A stretch of DNA of 64,000 nt from contig NZ_CP189850.1 of the NCBI RefSeq assembly GCF_050271975.1, forward strand, positions 3,054,131-3,118,130. The letters are read 5' to 3'. The notes under the pieces are model-generated. The model was not told where the DNA came from and searched no databases. It saw only the letters and a program-made list of their open reading frames with translations. Shown piece after piece: positions 62,375-64,000 of this stretch. The stretch is from Litorimonas sp947503715. GTDB lineage: Bacteria > Pseudomonadota > Alphaproteobacteria > Caulobacterales > Maricaulaceae. Numbering within the stretch: position 1 is the first letter of the stretch; each line of letters begins with the position of its first letter. Position numbers and translations under genes: made by a program.

Positions 62375-62806
62375 CTATTCTCCCGTCACTTCATAGCCCA
62401 TGGAACGGGCGGAACCGGCGATGATTTTCGCACCAGCTTCAACATCATTCGCGGACAAGTCAGCCATCTTGGCTTCAGCGATTTCGCGGCACTGGTCCAT
62501 TGTGACCGTACCACCCACTTCAGAGCCGGGATTATTAGAGCCCTGCTTTTTGCCAGCCGCCTTTTTCAAGAAGTAAGAGGCAGGCGCCGTTTTCGTCACA
62601 AATGTGAACGATTTATCAGCAAAAACCGTGATAACCGTTGGGGTCGGCACGCCTTTTTCAATCTCTTCCGTCTTGGCGTTAAACGCCTTGGCGAATTCCA
62701 TAATATTCACACCGCGCTGACCTAATGCAGGTCCCAACGGTGGAGACGGGTTCGCAGAACCCGCGGGGATCGTCAGCTTAATATAGCCATCAATCTTCTT
62801 TGCCAT
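62375..62806 (-). CDS. rplK: Ribosomal protein L11 (143 aa)
   Basis: Part of the GTPase-associated centre. The N-terminus has KLTIPAGSANPSPPLGPALG with the Pro-rich switch and QRGVNIMEFAKAFNAKT; the C-terminal RNA-binding domain ends AGSARSMGYEV. The 119-bp gap before it (62807-62925) may hold a promoter; nothing precise is seen. Confidence 0.98.
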   Translation of the reverse strand: MAKKIDGYIKLTIPAGSANPSPPLGPALGQRGVNIMEFAKAFNAKTEEIEKGVPTPTVITVFADKSFTFVTKTAPASYFLKKAAGKKQGSNNPGSEVGGTVTMDQCREIAEAKMADLSANDVEAGAKIIAGSARSMGYEVTGE

Positions 62807-62925
62807 TTTCCACTCCTTAAGTGTTCAGGCGACAGATGCAGGATTGCGTCCGTCTTCGTGGTGCCCGTGGTGCGGCGCGTGCTGGACTTAGCACCCCCTC
62901 CCACAAGCGAGTTACATCAGGCCGT

Positions 62926-63456
62926 CTATTGCTTTTCGACCTGCGTGTAATTGAGTTCGACAGGTGTCCCCTGCCCGAAAATATTAATCAGCACTTTAAG
63001 ACGCGCATTTTCCTCATCAACGCTTTCAACCGTACCGTTAAAGCTCTGGAACGGCCCGTCGACGACTTTGATTGTCTCTCCAATATCAAAAGTTATCATC
63101 GGACGCGGACTATCCACACCCTCTTGGATTTGACCAACAATACGCGCAACTTCAGCCTCGGACACAGGCATTGGCTTCAAAGCAGAACCGAGAAAACCTG
63201 TGACTTTCGGCGTGTTCTTGACGAGGTGATACGCCTCATCCGTGAGATCGACCTTCACGAGGACATAACCCGGGAAAAACTTGCGCTCGGACTCAACTTT
63301 ACGTCCCTTGCGGACCTCAACAATCGATTCCGTCGGAACGAGAATTTCCTCGAATAGATGATCGAGGCCCTTTTCGGCCGCATCACGCTCGAGCGTCTCT
63401 TTCACGCGCTTCTCGAAATTCGAGTAGGCTTGGACGATATACCACTTTGCGGACAT
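62926..63456 (-). CDS. nusG: Transcription elongation/antitermination factor NusG (176 aa)
   Basis: Binds RNA polymerase and Rho. The ATG at 63456 (MSAKWYIVQAYSNFEKRVKE) has GGAG 8 nt upstream; an in-frame start 5 codons earlier would overlap secE. The NGN domain contains ERKFFPGYVLVKVDL and the C-terminal KOW domain reads FDIGETIKVVDGPFQSFNGT. It starts 1 nt after the secE stop. Confidence 0.97.
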   Translation of the reverse strand: MSAKWYIVQAYSNFEKRVKETLERDAAEKGLDHLFEEILVPTESIVEVRKGRKVESERKFFPGYVLVKVDLTDEAYHLVKNTPKVTGFLGSALKPMPVSEAEVARIVGQIQEGVDSPRPMITFDIGETIKVVDGPFQSFNGTVESVDEENARLKVLINIFGQGTPVELNYTQVEKQ

Positions 63457-63457
63457 C

Positions 63458-63751
63458 TTATGCTTCTCCAAACCCTAGAATAAACTGGACGATATTGGCC
63501 AAGGCCCAATCGACCACAAAGAAAAACGCACCCATCAAAACGACCATAATCATCACAAGGATAGTCGTTTTATAAACTTCAGACCAACCCGGCCAAACAA
63601 CCTTGCGGGCCTCTTGACGAACCTGACCGACATATTTGACGGGACCAACCTTTGGAGTCGCGGATTCAGCAGACCCTGAAGCTGCAGCAGCTGCCTCAAT
63701 AGCAGCAGGCTTTTTGCCCGCATTCTTCCGTCTATTCTTGCTCTTTGGCAT
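63458..63751 (-). CDS. secE: Preprotein translocase subunit SecE (97 aa)
   Basis: Essential clamp of the SecYEG channel. The ATG at 63751 has AGGA 6 nt upstream and starts MPKSKNRRKNAGKKPAAIEA. An Ala-rich linker follows, then the conserved amphipathic helix VRQEARKVVWPGWSEVYKTT and one membrane helix (ILVMIMVVLMGAFFFVVDWA). Short, single-helix form as usual for this class. Confidence 0.95.
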   Translation of the reverse strand: MPKSKNRRKNAGKKPAAIEAAAAASGSAESATPKVGPVKYVGQVRQEARKVVWPGWSEVYKTTILVMIMVVLMGAFFFVVDWALANIVQFILGFGEA

Positions 63752-63864
63752 GACGATCCTAATCTCTGCGACCTTACGGCCAAAAACGCGCACCGACAAA
63801 ATTGCCAGTGACGCGTTATTTTGTGCCCGTTTGTCGCAGTTTCAAGGGGTGAACCTGAAAGCGG

Positions 63865-63940
63865 TGGCAGGGGCAGAAGGACTCGAACCCTCGACACCTG
63901 GATTTGGAATCCAGTGCTCTACCAACTGAGCTATACCCCT
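63865..63940 (-). tRNA. tRNA-Trp(CCA)
   Basis: 76 nt with encoded CCA. The acceptor AGGGGTA pairs with TGCCCCT (one wobble); D-arm GCTCAGTTGGTAGAGC; anticodon stem CTGGA/TCCAG with loop TTCCAAA; T-arm GAGGGTTCGAGTCCTTC. It lies before secE, the usual order tRNA-Trp, secE, nusG. Confidence 0.96.
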
Positions 63941-64000
63941 TCCCGTACGACCGGGGGTCCGGAGCGCTGTCACGCTCCGGTATATAAAGCAACCTCTATT

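Noticed and set aside
1..64000. CRISPR array or insertion sequence transposase
   Set aside because: No regularly spaced repeats and no DDE or HUH transposase text were seen.

Overview
The window looks like chromosomal DNA of an alphaproteobacterium. The support is a GcrA-type protein, the protein-level character of the glnB-glnA, rpoBC and ribosomal genes, a NodT-type outer membrane factor and a 765-residue MaeB-type malic enzyme. A TonB receptor and an RND pump suggest an aquatic Gram-negative, perhaps of the Hyphomonadales/Maricaulales kind. I cannot name the genus.

Layout. (1) Positions 1-12982 hold the right part of a prophage-like element. A tightly coupled leftward operon carries a Cro-like gene, a CII-like gene, several unknowns, a winged-helix protein, a CHC2/TOPRIM primase, a GcrA-like regulator, a D5/P4-type helicase, a J-domain protein, a C5-cytosine methyltransferase and a DUF5131 protein cut by the left edge. 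A rightward arm carries a CI-like repressor, a small HTH protein and a tyrosine integrase. (2) Positions 12983-22311 hold a second element with a type III restriction-modification pair, two tyrosine recombinases, an AlpA-like regulator and unknowns. It is bounded by two pieces of the 3' end of tRNA-Arg(CCG), 49 bp and 16 bp long, so elements 1 and 2 appear to lie in tandem at one tRNA-Arg site. The intact tRNA should be left of the window. (3) Positions 22348-34374 are resident-type genes: an RND efflux operon, then a TonB receptor/ABC-2 operon with a small exported His/Cys protein. (4) Positions 34531-42229 hold a third island at tRNA-Leu(UAG). It is flanked by a 22-bp imperfect direct repeat and contains an M48-like metalloprotease gene fused by a 4-bp overlap to a 1731-residue DUF4011/SF1 helicase/nuclease gene, plus a decayed integrase. 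This is the best candidate for an undescribed defence system. (5) Positions 42215-64000 are core genome: tRNA-Leu, MATE pump, malic enzyme, glnB-glnA, a dipeptidase lipoprotein, a lipase-like protein, and the classical tRNA-Trp/secE/nusG/rplK/rplA/rplJ/rplL/rpoB/rpoC block read leftward.

How the genes fit together. Elements 1 and 2 show layered immigration at a tRNA hotspot; element 1 looks regulated by its repressor through repeated 16-bp sites on both sides of the repressor gene. Element 3 looks stabilised, because its integrase is broken while its two cargo genes are intact. All function calls come from reading motifs by eye; no database search was run.
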